From NCBI RefSeq assembly GCF_900215485.1, contig NZ_OCMZ01000002.1, forward strand, positions 558,001-622,000: a stretch of 64,000 nt of DNA, given 5' to 3'. This DNA comes from Nitrosovibrio sp. Nv4. Lineage in GTDB: Bacteria > Pseudomonadota > Gammaproteobacteria > Burkholderiales > Nitrosomonadaceae. This document shows, piece by piece, positions 8,004 through 17,161 of this stretch. The translations under genes and the position numbers were made by a program. The stretch's first letter is position 1. Each line of letters opens with the position of its first letter. The notes under the pieces are model-generated. The model was not told where the DNA came from, ran no database searches, and worked only from the letters and a program-made list of their open reading frames with translations.

Positions 8004-8463
8004 GGCCGAACCGATAGCCGCGCTGGAGTTGGTTGAAATTCCTCGATAACGCGCAGAGCTTGTTGTGAGCCCAAATGAAATATCGGGAGGTAAAGCCTCC
8101 GCACCAGTTCGATCTTTTCTTGTAATCAGGCTTGTGAAGGAGAAAAAGCCGGACGAGTAACGTGGCTGCGAGCGCACCGGGTGACTGACATAGCGCCGGC
8201 GGACACACGCACTGTCTTATTCCAACTGCGTAAAAATAGCATAACCAAATAAGGCGCTCTCTGCATTACCCATGCAATGTGCTTCATCGCACAGACCAGC
8301 CGCGCCCCCCTTTCTATCTTTGCATTCTTCCATAGGCGATGTTTAGGTCAAGAATTGCCTTGTGGCCTGGCAGCCTGTCGGGCTTGAAGAATCGAAGCGA
8401 AAAAGCCGATTTCCTTTAAGTCCGGCAGGCTGCTAGCCCTTATTTTTTATTTCGGAGAACAAA
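8004..8463. other. Gene-free interval
   Basis: No convincing gene on either strand. It contains the imperfect inverted repeat at 8370-8433 and, just before 8464, the ribosome site of the DUF2383 gene (TTTCGGAGAACAAA). Confidence 0.5.
8370..8433. repeat. Imperfect 16-bp inverted repeat, possible MITE or terminator
   Basis: GCAGCCTGTCGGGCTT at 8370-8385 pairs with AAGTCCGGCAGGCTGC at 8418-8433 (14 of 16 positions), with a 32-base spacer. A run TTATTTTTTATTT follows 6 bases later on the plus strand, so it could terminate plus-strand transcripts. The long spacer is also compatible with a small transposon remnant. Confidence 0.45.
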
Positions 8464-8925
8464 ATGGATAATGAACGAATTGTAAACATGCTCAATAACC
8501 TGATCTAGATCTCACGCGATGGTGCAAACGGCTTCAGGACTTGTATGGATGATGCTGACGACGAAGCACTGAAGACGTATTTTCAGAACCGCGCGCAAAG
8601 CTGCGAAGAAGCGGTGCGAATATTGAGTGCCGAGGTAAGACGATATGGAGGTGACCCAGAGACAAGCGGCAGCGCCGCGGGAGCATTGCACCGCACCTGG
8701 GTTGACCTTAAAACCGCGCTGACCAGCCAGGATAACCTTGCGGTATTGGAAGAATGCGAACGCGGCGAAGCCGCGGCCGTAGTGGCTTATGAGAATGCGC
8801 TGAGGGAAGAAATGCCGGGTGATCTACGCGCTCTTCTGGACCAGCAATATGAAGGCGCAAAAAGAAATCATGACCGTGTCCGGCAGTTGCGCGATCAAGC
8901 CAGGCATGGTGTTAAGGCGATTTGA
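8464..8925 (+). pseudogene. DUF2383 (PA2169-type four-helix) protein with in-frame amber codon
   Basis: From the ATG at 8464, which has CGGAG upstream, the frame reads MDNERIVNMLNNLI, a TAG at 8506-8508, then ISRDGANGFRTCMDDADD and on to a TGA at 8923-8925. The complete 153-codon frame matches the DUF2383 four-helix layout, including the ISRDG..GF....ADD start, and TAG stands where a CAG (Gln) is usual. Either the gene is a pseudogene, or a product of 126 residues begins at the internal ATG 8545, which has no ribosome site. The rest of the frame is intact, so the mutation seems recent. Confidence 0.7.
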
Positions 8926-9328
8926 ACGACTGAGATAATGCGATGTAGACCGTTCAATTCCACTTGGTACCCTGATTAAAACTTTCCCTTGAAGGGCAGG
9001 GTTGATGTGAAACGCAGAGTCGCGGGACATTTGACCGAGCTTCAAAAAAAGCTAAGCCTGGCGGCTGCTTGCAGGATGGCCGTGTGAAAACATTCGGGCA
9101 AATTTCGCAATGAAGTGTCTCAATTCGGCATGGTTCACCAAATGTGACGCGAGGATATGCGCCGCAGAATGGCCGCAGTTTTATAGCACCGAGTTTCCGC
9201 ACTTCGCACTTCCAAACCCGACCAAGACTTACGTGGGGAGCAACTTTTAGCGAGAGTTTGAATACTTGAGTGGCTGGAGCTCAATTCCAGATGGGCTACA
9301 GTATTCACTAACAGTCGTGAACATACAA
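8926..9328. other. Gene-free interval before the glycan cluster
   Basis: Several short ORFs occur on the minus strand, but none has a recognisable pattern or ribosome site. It probably contains the promoter of the glycosyltransferase. Confidence 0.4.
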
Positions 9329-10441
9329 ATGATTGTAATGCTAGGAACATCGCCTGACGCGTATAACGGTATCGCAACCGTCGTTCGCAACTATCGAGAT
9401 TTCGGCATTCTCGCGGAATGGAAGGTTGCGTACTTGGTAACGCATGTGCAGGGATCGAGATTTGCGAAGGCGCGCGCAGCCTTAGTCGCACTGTCACGGC
9501 TGCTCCGCATGATTCTCATTGGTCAGGTTAGATTGCTTCACGTGCATATGGCCTCCAGAGTAAGTATATGGCGGAAAGTTTTTTTTATACTGACAGGAAT
9601 GATCTTTCGTGTTCCTTATCTTGTTCACTTACACTGTTCCGACCTGGTTGAGTTTTTTGAGCATGAGAATGGAAAGTGGGGAAAGTTCATTATGAGATTT
9701 GTCTTTACCCACGCGACTTTCGTAATTACCTTGTCCCCAAGCATAGCCAACGCCATTAGAGAGATCGTGCCTACTACGCGCACCGTGACGTTGTTCAACT
9801 CCGTACCCTTGCCCGCGATGGACTTTGTCAACACGGAAGAGCGTGCATCTAAACACGACTCGTGCAAACCCCCGCTGATACTCTTTCTTGGTCAAGTGGG
9901 GAAGCGGAAAGGAGCGTTTGACCTGATCCGGGCTGTTTCTTTGCTGACCGTTAACTTCAAAATGGTTATCGCGGGTGATGGTGAACTGAAGCTGGCGCGG
10001 GCGCTGTCAGAAGAACTGGGGGTCAGCGAAAAGATTCAATTTACAGGGTGGCTCGAGAGAGCAGAAAAAGATGAGTTACTTGCGCGAGCAGCGATCTTTG
10101 TACTTCCATCATACGACGAGGCGATGCCAATGGCACTTCTCGAAGCGATGTCATGGTCGGTTCCCGTTGTCACGACACCCGTGGGCGGTATACCCGAAGT
10201 GGTAACGGAAGGGCAAGAGGGACTACTTGTGAACCCGGGTGACATCCCGGGACTCATTCGTGCTTTGGAGCGTTTGCTCGGCGCGCCATCCCTGCGCCGG
10301 ATGCTGGGACAAAAAGGTAGGCATAAGATCGAGCTTGAATATTCAATGGAGGTCCTGCGACCTCAGCTCGAACAATTGTGGATCTACTCGGGTGTGCTTG
10401 AGCCCGAGTCGGTCGCCCGGCGACGACAGGCTTGTGTCTGA
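9329..10441 (+). CDS. Family 4 glycosyltransferase
   Basis: 370 residues from the ATG at 9329; the frame is open to a TTG at 9266, but MIVMLGTSPDAYNGIATVV is the natural beta-strand start of a GT-B fold. The C-terminal half has the donor-binding features of GT4: FLGQVGKRKGAFDLIRAV, VIAGDGEL, FTGWLERAEKDELL and the E-x7-E motif in DEAMPMALLEAMSWSVPVV. It transfers a sugar from a nucleotide donor onto a growing surface glycan. First gene of a cluster with a sugar-phosphate transferase, an ATP-grasp protein and a DegT aminotransferase. Confidence 0.85.
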   Translation: MIVMLGTSPDAYNGIATVVRNYRDFGILAEWKVAYLVTHVQGSRFAKARAALVALSRLLRMILIGQVRLLHVHMASRVSIWRKVFFILTGMIFRVPYLVHLHCSDLVEFFEHENGKWGKFIMRFVFTHATFVITLSPSIANAIREIVPTTRTVTLFNSVPLPAMDFVNTEERASKHDSCKPPLILFLGQVGKRKGAFDLIRAVSLLTVNFKMVIAGDGELKLARALSEELGVSEKIQFTGWLERAEKDELLARAAIFVLPSYDEAMPMALLEAMSWSVPVVTTPVGGIPEVVTEGQEGLLVNPGDIPGLIRALERLLGAPSLRRMLGQKGRHKIELEYSMEVLRPQLEQLWIYSGVLEPESVARRRQACV

Positions 10442-10697
10442 CGAGTATGCGGGGGAGAGTTATCAGTGTTAACTTGTTTTGGACATAGACACGCGATAGT
10501 TTCCCATGCTTCGAGCAGAGCATACATTCAAATACAGAGCTCCCCCTCGATTTTTGAGCTGAACGCTTCCTTGCGGAGGGCATGCAGGTATCGGTTTCTA
10601 ACATTCAGGCAGCATGGGAGCAATTTGGGCAGGCGACTCACGCACGAGAAGGATTTACTCACCGACGTGAGTCGTCCGATTTCGTTCTTGTCAGTAA

Positions 10698-11387
10698 ATG
10701 ATTGAGGATAAAGATAAGTGCCTGACGAAAAGCACTCTTTTTTTTAAGGGCTCTCTTACCTTGAAGCGTTCAATAGACTTATTCAGCGGATTACTTGGTC
10801 TTCTCATTTGTAGTCCATTTATATTACTAATGGCGCTCCTTGTAAGGCTAGATTCACCTGGCAATCCTTTTTTTACTCAGGTACGCGTAGGTAAAAATGG
10901 CAAGCATTTTATTATCTTCAAAATGCGGACACTATATAGAGAACATTTTGGAATTGTTCCAGATGAGGAAGGTCCCTGCGACTATCGGATTACGAGACTA
11001 GGCAAATATCTTCGCTTGTCGAAGCTGGATGAACTTCCGCAACTCTTAAACGTAATATTTGGCCACATGTCTCTTGTCGGGCCACGTCCTGATATACCAG
11101 AGCAAGCATGTAGCTATACCCCTTTTCAGCGTCAGCGCTTATTGATTAAACCAGGATTAACAGGCGTCGCCCAGATCAGCGGAAACACGTTATTATCCTG
11201 GCCCGACCGTATCGCGCTCGATATCTGGTATATCAAAAATTGGTCGTGTCTGCTTGATTTCAAGATCATACTATTTACCTTGCTCGCCATCATTAAAGGA
11301 GAATCCCTTAATGCTGATCCCTTTGGTCTGCACTCGCAGCTAGCCGACAAAAATAAAACTGTTTCAGTTGAGCGAACTACCGACTAG
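10698..11387 (+). CDS. Undecaprenyl-phosphate sugar phosphotransferase (bacterial sugar transferase)
   Basis: 229 residues. One N-terminal hydrophobic helix (LFSGLLGLLICSPFILLMALLV) is followed by the cytosolic core of PF02397: RVGKNGKHFIIFKMRTL, then LRLSKLDELPQLLNVIFGHM, SLVGPRP and KPGLTGVAQISG. It is the short, monotopic PglC-like form, which starts glycan assembly by loading a phosphosugar on undecaprenyl phosphate at the inner membrane. The start ATG has no strong ribosome site. DNA is AT-rich compared with flanking genes, suggesting acquisition. Confidence 0.85.
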   Translation: MIEDKDKCLTKSTLFFKGSLTLKRSIDLFSGLLGLLICSPFILLMALLVRLDSPGNPFFTQVRVGKNGKHFIIFKMRTLYREHFGIVPDEEGPCDYRITRLGKYLRLSKLDELPQLLNVIFGHMSLVGPRPDIPEQACSYTPFQRQRLLIKPGLTGVAQISGNTLLSWPDRIALDIWYIKNWSCLLDFKIILFTLLAIIKGESLNADPFGLHSQLADKNKTVSVERTTD

Positions 11388-11697
11388 GTAACCCACACGC
11401 CGAGTTGAGAAATAGTCGAACGTTGCGTGTGGCATGTCTACGACTCAGTCACTGAAGCAAAGCGGTCAATGATGCAATACATGGATTGGGACAACCTATC
11501 CAGGCCGCATTTGAGCCTGAGCAAGAAAATATTTGATGAGGCTTGTGGCGTGATACTGCCGAGAGTTGAACTCACGCATGAGAATCGGTAGAGATTCCAC
11601 TTAAAATATCCAAGTCGCTGTTCAAACAACTGGGGCCATTTCTGGACATTTAGGGCGCAGCTAAATATGGGGGAAATACGTTTTATTTCCAATAAAC
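11388..11697. other. Gene-free interval in glycan cluster
   Basis: No plus-strand frame survives here. A minus-strand frame (11438-11746) runs into the next gene and lacks any family pattern. Perhaps a place where a gene was lost. Confidence 0.4.
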
Positions 11698-12915
11698 ATG
11701 CAAAAAAGAATACTTTTTCTCGGCGGCTCTTATTTTCAACTTTCACCGATTTTATATGCCAAGCAACAAGGCCATTATGTAATTACCTGCGATTATTTGC
11801 CTGATAATCCTGGCCACCGGTACTCAGACGAGTATCACAATGTCAGTACAACAGATCAGGAAGCAGTCCTACAATTAGCGCGTCGTTTATCTATAAACGG
11901 CATAATAGCTTATGCATCCGATCCTTCAGCGCCTACTGCTGCGTATGTTGCGAATAGGCTACATCTTCCAGGAAACGCTTACCAATCTACACTTCTGTTA
12001 ACACGCAAAGATCGTTTCAGGGAATTTTTAGGGCAAAATCGATTTAATGTTCCCTTATGGGCTAGCACTTCTTCGCTTACAGAAACCCAGGATTACTTTA
12101 AATCAATTAACCGGCCAGTAATGGTAAAGCCGGTAGACTCATCTGGAAGTAAAGGCGTATCGAGAGTTACTGATGCGAAAGAACTGCCTGCAGCTTATGA
12201 ACACGCGTTGTCGTTTTCGCGCATAGGAAAAGTTATCCTTGAAGAATATATAGAAAGAAAAGGATATCAGATTGCGGGAGATGGCTTCGTGCTGGATGGA
12301 CGGCTTGTGTTTAGATGTTTTGCCCAGGAGCACTTTAATCGCAGCCGAAACCTATTTGTGCCCGTCGGGGAAAGTTTTCCCCTGCAGTTGCCCCAAGCTA
12401 CGCACGATAAAATACATAAGGAAATTCAGCGACTTTTATCTTTACTAGAGATGCAGGTGGGCGCTTTTAACTTTGATATCGTACTTGACCAGAAGGAGGA
12501 AATATATTTGCTAGAAATTGGACCCCGAAGCGGGGGTAACCTTATTTCAGAAGTAATTAAATATAGTACCGGAATAGATATAGCCAAATTCGCTGTGGAT
12601 GCCGCCTTGAATTTAGATTACAGTCAACTTGCTCCTTATCCGGTAGCAATGTGCTGTTCCTGCTATATGCTACATACACAAGAAAATGGCTTTTTAAAGG
12701 GAATAGAATTTGACCCGTCTATCAGGACCAACATAATAGAAAAGATACTTTTTGTAAAAAAAGGAACGTTTGTCCAATCGTTTGAAAGTGCAAATCACGC
12801 ACTGGGATGCCTTATTCTTAAATTTGATTCCCCAGAAGAAATGCTTGAGAAGATGGAATCCATGACCGAAAGAGTCCGGGTTAAGGTCACAAAAGAACCC
12901 ACTTTATCTGCTTAA
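11698..12915 (+). CDS. ATP-grasp domain carboxylate ligase
   Basis: 405 residues. The N-terminal Rossmann-like preATP-grasp domain starts KRILFLGGSYFQLSPILYAK. The ATP-grasp core follows: VMVKPVDSSGSKGVSRV (nucleotide lysine and glycine loop) near residue 142, VILEEYIE, and the metal-binding FNFDIVLD...YLLEIGPRSGGN near residue 258. Such enzymes activate a carboxylate as an acyl phosphate and join it to an amine. Next to a DegT aminotransferase and sugar transferases, an attractive role is adding an amino acid to an amino sugar; that is inference. Confidence 0.8.
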   Translation: MQKRILFLGGSYFQLSPILYAKQQGHYVITCDYLPDNPGHRYSDEYHNVSTTDQEAVLQLARRLSINGIIAYASDPSAPTAAYVANRLHLPGNAYQSTLLLTRKDRFREFLGQNRFNVPLWASTSSLTETQDYFKSINRPVMVKPVDSSGSKGVSRVTDAKELPAAYEHALSFSRIGKVILEEYIERKGYQIAGDGFVLDGRLVFRCFAQEHFNRSRNLFVPVGESFPLQLPQATHDKIHKEIQRLLSLLEMQVGAFNFDIVLDQKEEIYLLEIGPRSGGNLISEVIKYSTGIDIAKFAVDAALNLDYSQLAPYPVAMCCSCYMLHTQENGFLKGIEFDPSIRTNIIEKILFVKKGTFVQSFESANHALGCLILKFDSPEEMLEKMESMTERVRVKVTKEPTLSA

Positions 12916-12924
12916 CTTTAATCG

Positions 12925-14019
12925 TCAGTTATGTCGGGAATTAATAGTTTTAACAACGATCCCGGCTATTCTCTGTGCATCCTCCGTTGAAAGTTCATAG
13001 TAAAAGGGTAAGCACAATACTCTTTTGGAAATATCTTCGGCTACTGGACAATGCGCGCTGGAATAATAAGGCAATTTATTAAGAGATGGGTAAAAATAAC
13101 GCCGGGCATGTATTCCTTCGTCCAATAAAGCATCTTTAACAGAAAGCATTCTTTCTTCCGAGGCAAATACCAAGGGGAAATAAGCATAGTTATAGGCTAC
13201 CTCGGGAGAAAGATTGAGAAATTGCACGGACAAATTCTGCAGTAGGGATCGGTATATAAAATCAATTTCTTTTCGTTTTTGAATAAAGTCAGCAACTTTA
13301 GGCAGATTGCACAAACCCATTGCGGCATGAAACTCCGAATTTTTTCCATTGATTCCCGCCTCATGAGGTCGGTCATCATCAAGTCCAAAAGCTCGGAGCA
13401 GTACACACTTTTGTGCCAATCTCGCATCATTGGTAAAAATAGCACCTCCTTCAACAGTATGAAAAATTTTCGTCGCATGAAAACTCACGGTCGAAATATC
13501 ACCATAGTTGAAAACAGATTGATTCCGCAGATTGACTCCGAAAGCTTGCGCGCCATCATAAATGACCTTTAATCCATACTTTTGGGCGATATACTGTATT
13601 CGACTGACGTTGCACGGATGGCCATAAATGTGAGTTGCCAAAATTGCACTTGTCTTGTTCGTAATCGCAGCTTCAATTCTGGAAGCGTCAAGGCCAAAAT
13701 TTTTTTCCTCGATATCCACAAATACAGGTTTGCAACTTGCCCATAATATTACGTTCACCGCGGATACGTATGAAAACGGGGTAGTAATTATCTCGCCATA
13801 TGCATCTAAAGATCTTAAGGCAATTTGTAACGCTACGCTCCCGCTAGATACGTAGCAAACATAGTTTACTCCTAGATATTCCTTTAGTTGATTTTCAAGT
13901 TCTATAACCAAAGGACCATGATTAGTTAACCAACCCCGGCTCCAAATCCCTGCCAAGTATCGACTGTATTCTTCAAAAGGCGGAAGATAAGGTTTTGCCA
14001 CATTAATCATTAGCAACAT
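12925..14019 (-). CDS. DegT/DnrJ/EryC1/StrS sugar aminotransferase
   Basis: 364 residues, full length for the family. PLP fold features: WLTNHGPLVIELENQLKEYL at the start, YVCYVSSGSVALQIALRSL, ILATHIYGHPCNV, VIYDGAQAFGV, and the PLP lysine in SFHATKIFHTVEGGAI. It would convert a keto-sugar nucleotide to an amino sugar, usually with glutamate as donor. Two ATGs are possible (14019 and 14010, MLLMINV); a short duplication AATGATTAATGT lies across them. It converges on the ATP-grasp gene with nine bases between stops. Confidence 0.85.
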   Translation of the reverse strand: MLLMINVAKPYLPPFEEYSRYLAGIWSRGWLTNHGPLVIELENQLKEYLGVNYVCYVSSGSVALQIALRSLDAYGEIITTPFSYVSAVNVILWASCKPVFVDIEEKNFGLDASRIEAAITNKTSAILATHIYGHPCNVSRIQYIAQKYGLKVIYDGAQAFGVNLRNQSVFNYGDISTVSFHATKIFHTVEGGAIFTNDARLAQKCVLLRAFGLDDDRPHEAGINGKNSEFHAAMGLCNLPKVADFIQKRKEIDFIYRSLLQNLSVQFLNLSPEVAYNYAYFPLVFASEERMLSVKDALLDEGIHARRYFYPSLNKLPYYSSAHCPVAEDISKRVLCLPFYYELSTEDAQRIAGIVVKTINSRHN

Positions 14020-14691
14020 TAATCATTATTTTTGAGCAGCTTATTTTTGTATTTAATGAATGGTCGCGTTATCTGCTAGATTTAGTATTCGAACCTCATA
14101 GCCTTCCTTCGGTTAAGCCTGTTCGAATCATCGATTACGTCCGGTTGCGGTATTGACGTTGCAAAATCCCGCGGCTCTCTAAGAGAATCGGCTGCTATCA
14201 ATTTTTGTGCCGGCCTCCAAGAGTGGCACGCTTCTTGCTCATATTCTGGATTTTTGCAAAGTTATAGTAATGAGGTGTGCTCGGTCCAATAATATACCTT
14301 TTGTGAGTTAAATAAGCGGTAATAAGCTTGACGGGTTGTATGACAAGGTCTGATGTTTAGCAAAATGCATTAGAAGGAACGTTTTGCATTTGAACCTTTG
14401 ATTCACTTTGTTCTGCTGCTTTTCTTCTGTAATGATGGGTTCGGGCTGCGTCCATATTTGAGCCACCTGAGTTCCTCTACGTTTGTATACCCTCCAGGCA
14501 ATAGGGGCGTCATCCCGTTACAGGAATCTAAACTTTGCAGCTAGATTTCGAAGACGGCAGGTGTAGCCCGTATAAGGACACGGGACTCGTTCCAACCCAC
14601 CTCGATTTCGAACCCCTGTTAAATAGGATCGAAAGGACAATGAATTATCGTATCAGCGCCGACCCCGCAGTCGGCCTCGCTATCAGCACTT
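14020..14691. other. Long gene-free interval with a sigma-54 promoter
   Basis: No protein-like frame is seen except a weak one at 14535-14774 with no family pattern. The interval holds the sigma-54-type promoter at 14224-14239 and the shared upstream region of the DegT gene. Confidence 0.5.
14224..14239 (+). promoter_or_regulatory. Sigma-54 (RpoN) promoter, orphan
   Basis: TGGCACGCTTCTTGCT fits the -24/-12 consensus TGGCAC-N5-TTGCW at every key base. Initiation would be near 14250, reading rightward, but no plus-strand gene follows before 20209. In exosortase (PEP-CTERM) bacteria such promoters often sit before exopolysaccharide or PEP-CTERM genes, so this may mark a deleted gene or an unrecognised RNA. 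Confidence 0.5.
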
Positions 14692-16092
14692 CTATTTCGA
14701 GATCCGGTGCAACGTCAACGCAGTACCACTTTTTGATTCCATCGTTGCGATATTGCCGTCTGCACCCAGCTTGAATGAACTCGGATCGTTCCCCGAAAAA
14801 CCTGCACAGCCATTCGTGTCGTATGTGAACGACTTGACACTGAAAGCGCCACTGCCAGCATCATAGCTATAGGAAGCGAATTCGACGCCAGGATCGCCGC
14901 AGCTTGTGTGGCCGGGACGTTCCGGATCTCCGAGGGGGTCAACCACCATGAATTTTCCGTTGGAAAAGAAAAAATAAGTTGGTGTCTTGATGGCTGCCGT
15001 ATCGACCGCCCAGGCTCCAACGATGCCTTTGGGATCATTCTCCATCTTCGAAAAACGAATCTCCTTGACCTCGGTCTTGATAGGCTCCTTCGAAGAGCTG
15101 ATTTCCAGCGTGCCGGCAATATGAAAGAGTTCACCGAATAGGCTGGCCTGTTTTCTTTCCCTTGGCACCGTCACGATGTCCGAAGTAATCAAATCGGAGC
15201 CATCCGTACGAATTCGCCAAGTTGCCCGTGGGTGGGACAACCCGGCATGAAGATTCGTATCGATTACTGGTTTGCCCGCGAACTTGAATCCTCTCGTATC
15301 GAATTCGGATACCTTCGCCGCGCCGTATTCCACGCCGGCCTTGCTGACCAGGTTCCCGCCGCACACCCGGTTGGCATCGCAGGAATCGTCAGGCGTAGCT
15401 TCCCCTTCGAGGTACTCACCTGTGCCATCCGCTGAAATACGGATAATCGAAGCAGTTGCGTCATCGTGTTTAACCCAGATGTTGGTACTGAGCAAGCTCA
15501 GGCCCTGCGAAAGAAAATGGGCGTTGGCCTGTTGCGCCGTTTTCACTGCACCCGCAACGCTGCCTGCCTCTCGTGCCTTCTGCAATTCGGCCGATGCCGC
15601 GAAGGCAGCGGGATCGCTATCCAGATTAATTGAGGCAGTAACAGCAGTTGCGGCATCCGCAGGAATGGAAATACCATTATCAGGATTACCATCCACATCC
15701 AGTGACTGCAACAGGATAAGCAGGTTTTGCAGCTTGTTTGCACTATCCCCTGCGAGTTCCATCGGCGTTACGATAGCCGCGCCTTTTACTTTCCCCAGAA
15801 CCAGGGCGCCTAGCTTGAACTCAATCGTGTCACCGTGGTTGTACTTGAAGGTTCCATTCTCGTCCGTATTACCCTTATCGCCGGAAGATGCAGCGTAAGC
15901 CACGCCGCTCACCGCGGTATCAAGCAATCTTCCGGTAGCCGGGCCTTTTTCCGTTTTTCCACCGTCGCTGCTACCGCTGTCTTTGCTCGAAGAGGGCCCG
16001 CTTCCGTCTCCACAAGCCGCAAGGGTCAGGGCAAATGCCAACGGAATCATGCAACTCCAGGCCGGTTTTCTTACGTTCTGATTGAATTTCAT
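14692..16092 (-). CDS. Large lipoprotein, hypothetical
   Basis: 466 residues. A signal peptide ends in a LAAC lipobox, followed by a serine/glycine-rich linker (GDGSGPSSSKDSGSSDGG). The next 60 residues (LDTAVSGVAYA, NTDENGTFKYNHGDTIEFKLG) resemble a domain found at the start of many lipoproteins from environmental proteobacteria. The remainder is beta-rich with several cysteines (DSCDANRVCGG; TSCGDPG; NGCAGF). It would be anchored in the outer membrane facing periplasm or surface. Substrate unknown. Single gene. Confidence 0.65.
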   Translation of the reverse strand: MKFNQNVRKPAWSCMIPLAFALTLAACGDGSGPSSSKDSGSSDGGKTEKGPATGRLLDTAVSGVAYAASSGDKGNTDENGTFKYNHGDTIEFKLGALVLGKVKGAAIVTPMELAGDSANKLQNLLILLQSLDVDGNPDNGISIPADAATAVTASINLDSDPAAFAASAELQKAREAGSVAGAVKTAQQANAHFLSQGLSLLSTNIWVKHDDATASIIRISADGTGEYLEGEATPDDSCDANRVCGGNLVSKAGVEYGAAKVSEFDTRGFKFAGKPVIDTNLHAGLSHPRATWRIRTDGSDLITSDIVTVPRERKQASLFGELFHIAGTLEISSSKEPIKTEVKEIRFSKMENDPKGIVGAWAVDTAAIKTPTYFFFSNGKFMVVDPLGDPERPGHTSCGDPGVEFASYSYDAGSGAFSVKSFTYDTNGCAGFSGNDPSSFKLGADGNIATMESKSGTALTLHRISK

Positions 16093-16509
16093 TCAGGTGA
16101 TCCATTCCGTATTTTAACGACGCGTTATCATATCAAACTATAGCGCTACAATACTGAGAACATCAGCCCTTTTCCTGTTCCATCCGAACAAATGGATGGA
16201 CTTGATGTCCGGTAGATTGAGGCTTCCAAGCCTCTAGCGATAAAAGTGACAAAAACCAGCCTCGGCTGCCCTGCATCGAATCGGCTGCCAGGTTCTCCCT
16301 CCGCTTCCATGCAAGAATGTTCAAGAAGTGGCGCAATTTCTACAGCTCCATCCTTCAGTCGCGAAATTCAATGTTCTACTTACGGTCACCAGCCAAGCCC
16401 GACACCAGGCTAGCCGGTACAAGGTTTTAGAAAAGACCCGATAGCCCTGAAGCTCGGAATAATGCGATGAAACAATCTTATTAACCTCTTATGGAATTTG
16501 GACGATACC
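16093..16509. other. Gene-free interval
   Basis: No convincing gene, repeat or RNA seen. It presumably contains the lipoprotein promoter and the 3' flank of the SRPBCC gene. Confidence 0.4.
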
Positions 16510-16947
16510 TCAAGTATTTTCCGCGCCAAACTCTGCCGCAAGGTCACTGAGGAGACAGCGGTATACGCCATTCATAAATTTTACCGCATCGGCATTTCCG
16601 GATTCCCACGATCCCGACCATTCTGCGAACGTAGTGTTATCGGCCGTAACCGGTAACAAATGCAGATTGCCGACATAATCGTGGATCTCCCTGGATGACA
16701 TCGGAGTTGGTCCTTCATCCATGGAATACATAATCCGCTTCTCGATAATGCTGTAAGCGATCAAGGTATCCAGAAATACGCCGTTCAGTAATCGCTTCGC
16801 GCCTATGGTATGTCCATCGCCTTCACCGACCTTCTTACATGTAGTGATTACGGACGGCGCCCAGGAGAAGTCATGGAAGTTATTGATTCGCAACCATACT
16901 TGCTCGATCGAAGCAGGGACAATGATTGAGTTGTAGACTTTTGGCAT
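16510..16947 (-). CDS. SRPBCC family protein (polyketide cyclase/dehydrase-like)
   Basis: 145 residues with the START-fold pattern: IIVPASIEQVWLRINNFHDFSWAPSVI at the start, GAKRLLNGVFLDTLIAYS in the middle, FAEWSGSWES, and a long C-terminal helix (AVKFMNGVYRCLLSDLAAEF). Members bind hydrophobic ligands in a deep pocket; many are annotated MxaD-like. No membrane segment or signal. Single gene on the minus strand. Confidence 0.75.
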   Translation of the reverse strand: MPKVYNSIIVPASIEQVWLRINNFHDFSWAPSVITTCKKVGEGDGHTIGAKRLLNGVFLDTLIAYSIIEKRIMYSMDEGPTPMSSREIHDYVGNLHLLPVTADNTTFAEWSGSWESGNADAVKFMNGVYRCLLSDLAAEFGAENT

Positions 16948-17086
16948 ACTTTACTCCACAAGAATGAACAAGCTCCTTGCCGATATCGGAGCCTGTAATA
17001 GCGCGCCCGCACGAACAGGTGTCATATTTGAAGGGGAAAATGATACAAGCGGTATCTCAACCCCTAACCCATAGGAAGGAAACGCC

Positions 17087-17161
17087 ATGAACAACGTCAT
17101 CTATTGGGCCACCTTTATTCTTATATTGCTGGCTGGATCGGGAGTCTTTGGCACACAGTAA
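17087..17161 (+). CDS. Possible 24-residue membrane peptide
   Basis: ATG at 17087 with a strong purine ribosome site (AGGAAGGAAACGCC) just upstream. The peptide MNNVIYWATFILILLAGSGV plus four residues is almost entirely one membrane helix. Size and layout match tiny membrane proteins, which gene finders miss. It overlaps the antisense frame at 17101-17289, so probably only one of the two is real. Confidence 0.4.
   Translation: MNNVIYWATFILILLAGSGVFGTQ

Noticed and set aside
9135-9497. Minus-strand ORF of 120 codons
   Set aside because: Overlaps the start of the glycosyltransferase, no ribosome site, no recognisable pattern.
14535-14774. Plus-strand ORF of 79 codons downstream of the sigma-54 promoter
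   Set aside because: Enters the lipoprotein gene antisense and has no coherent protein pattern, so I do not assign it as the promoter's target.
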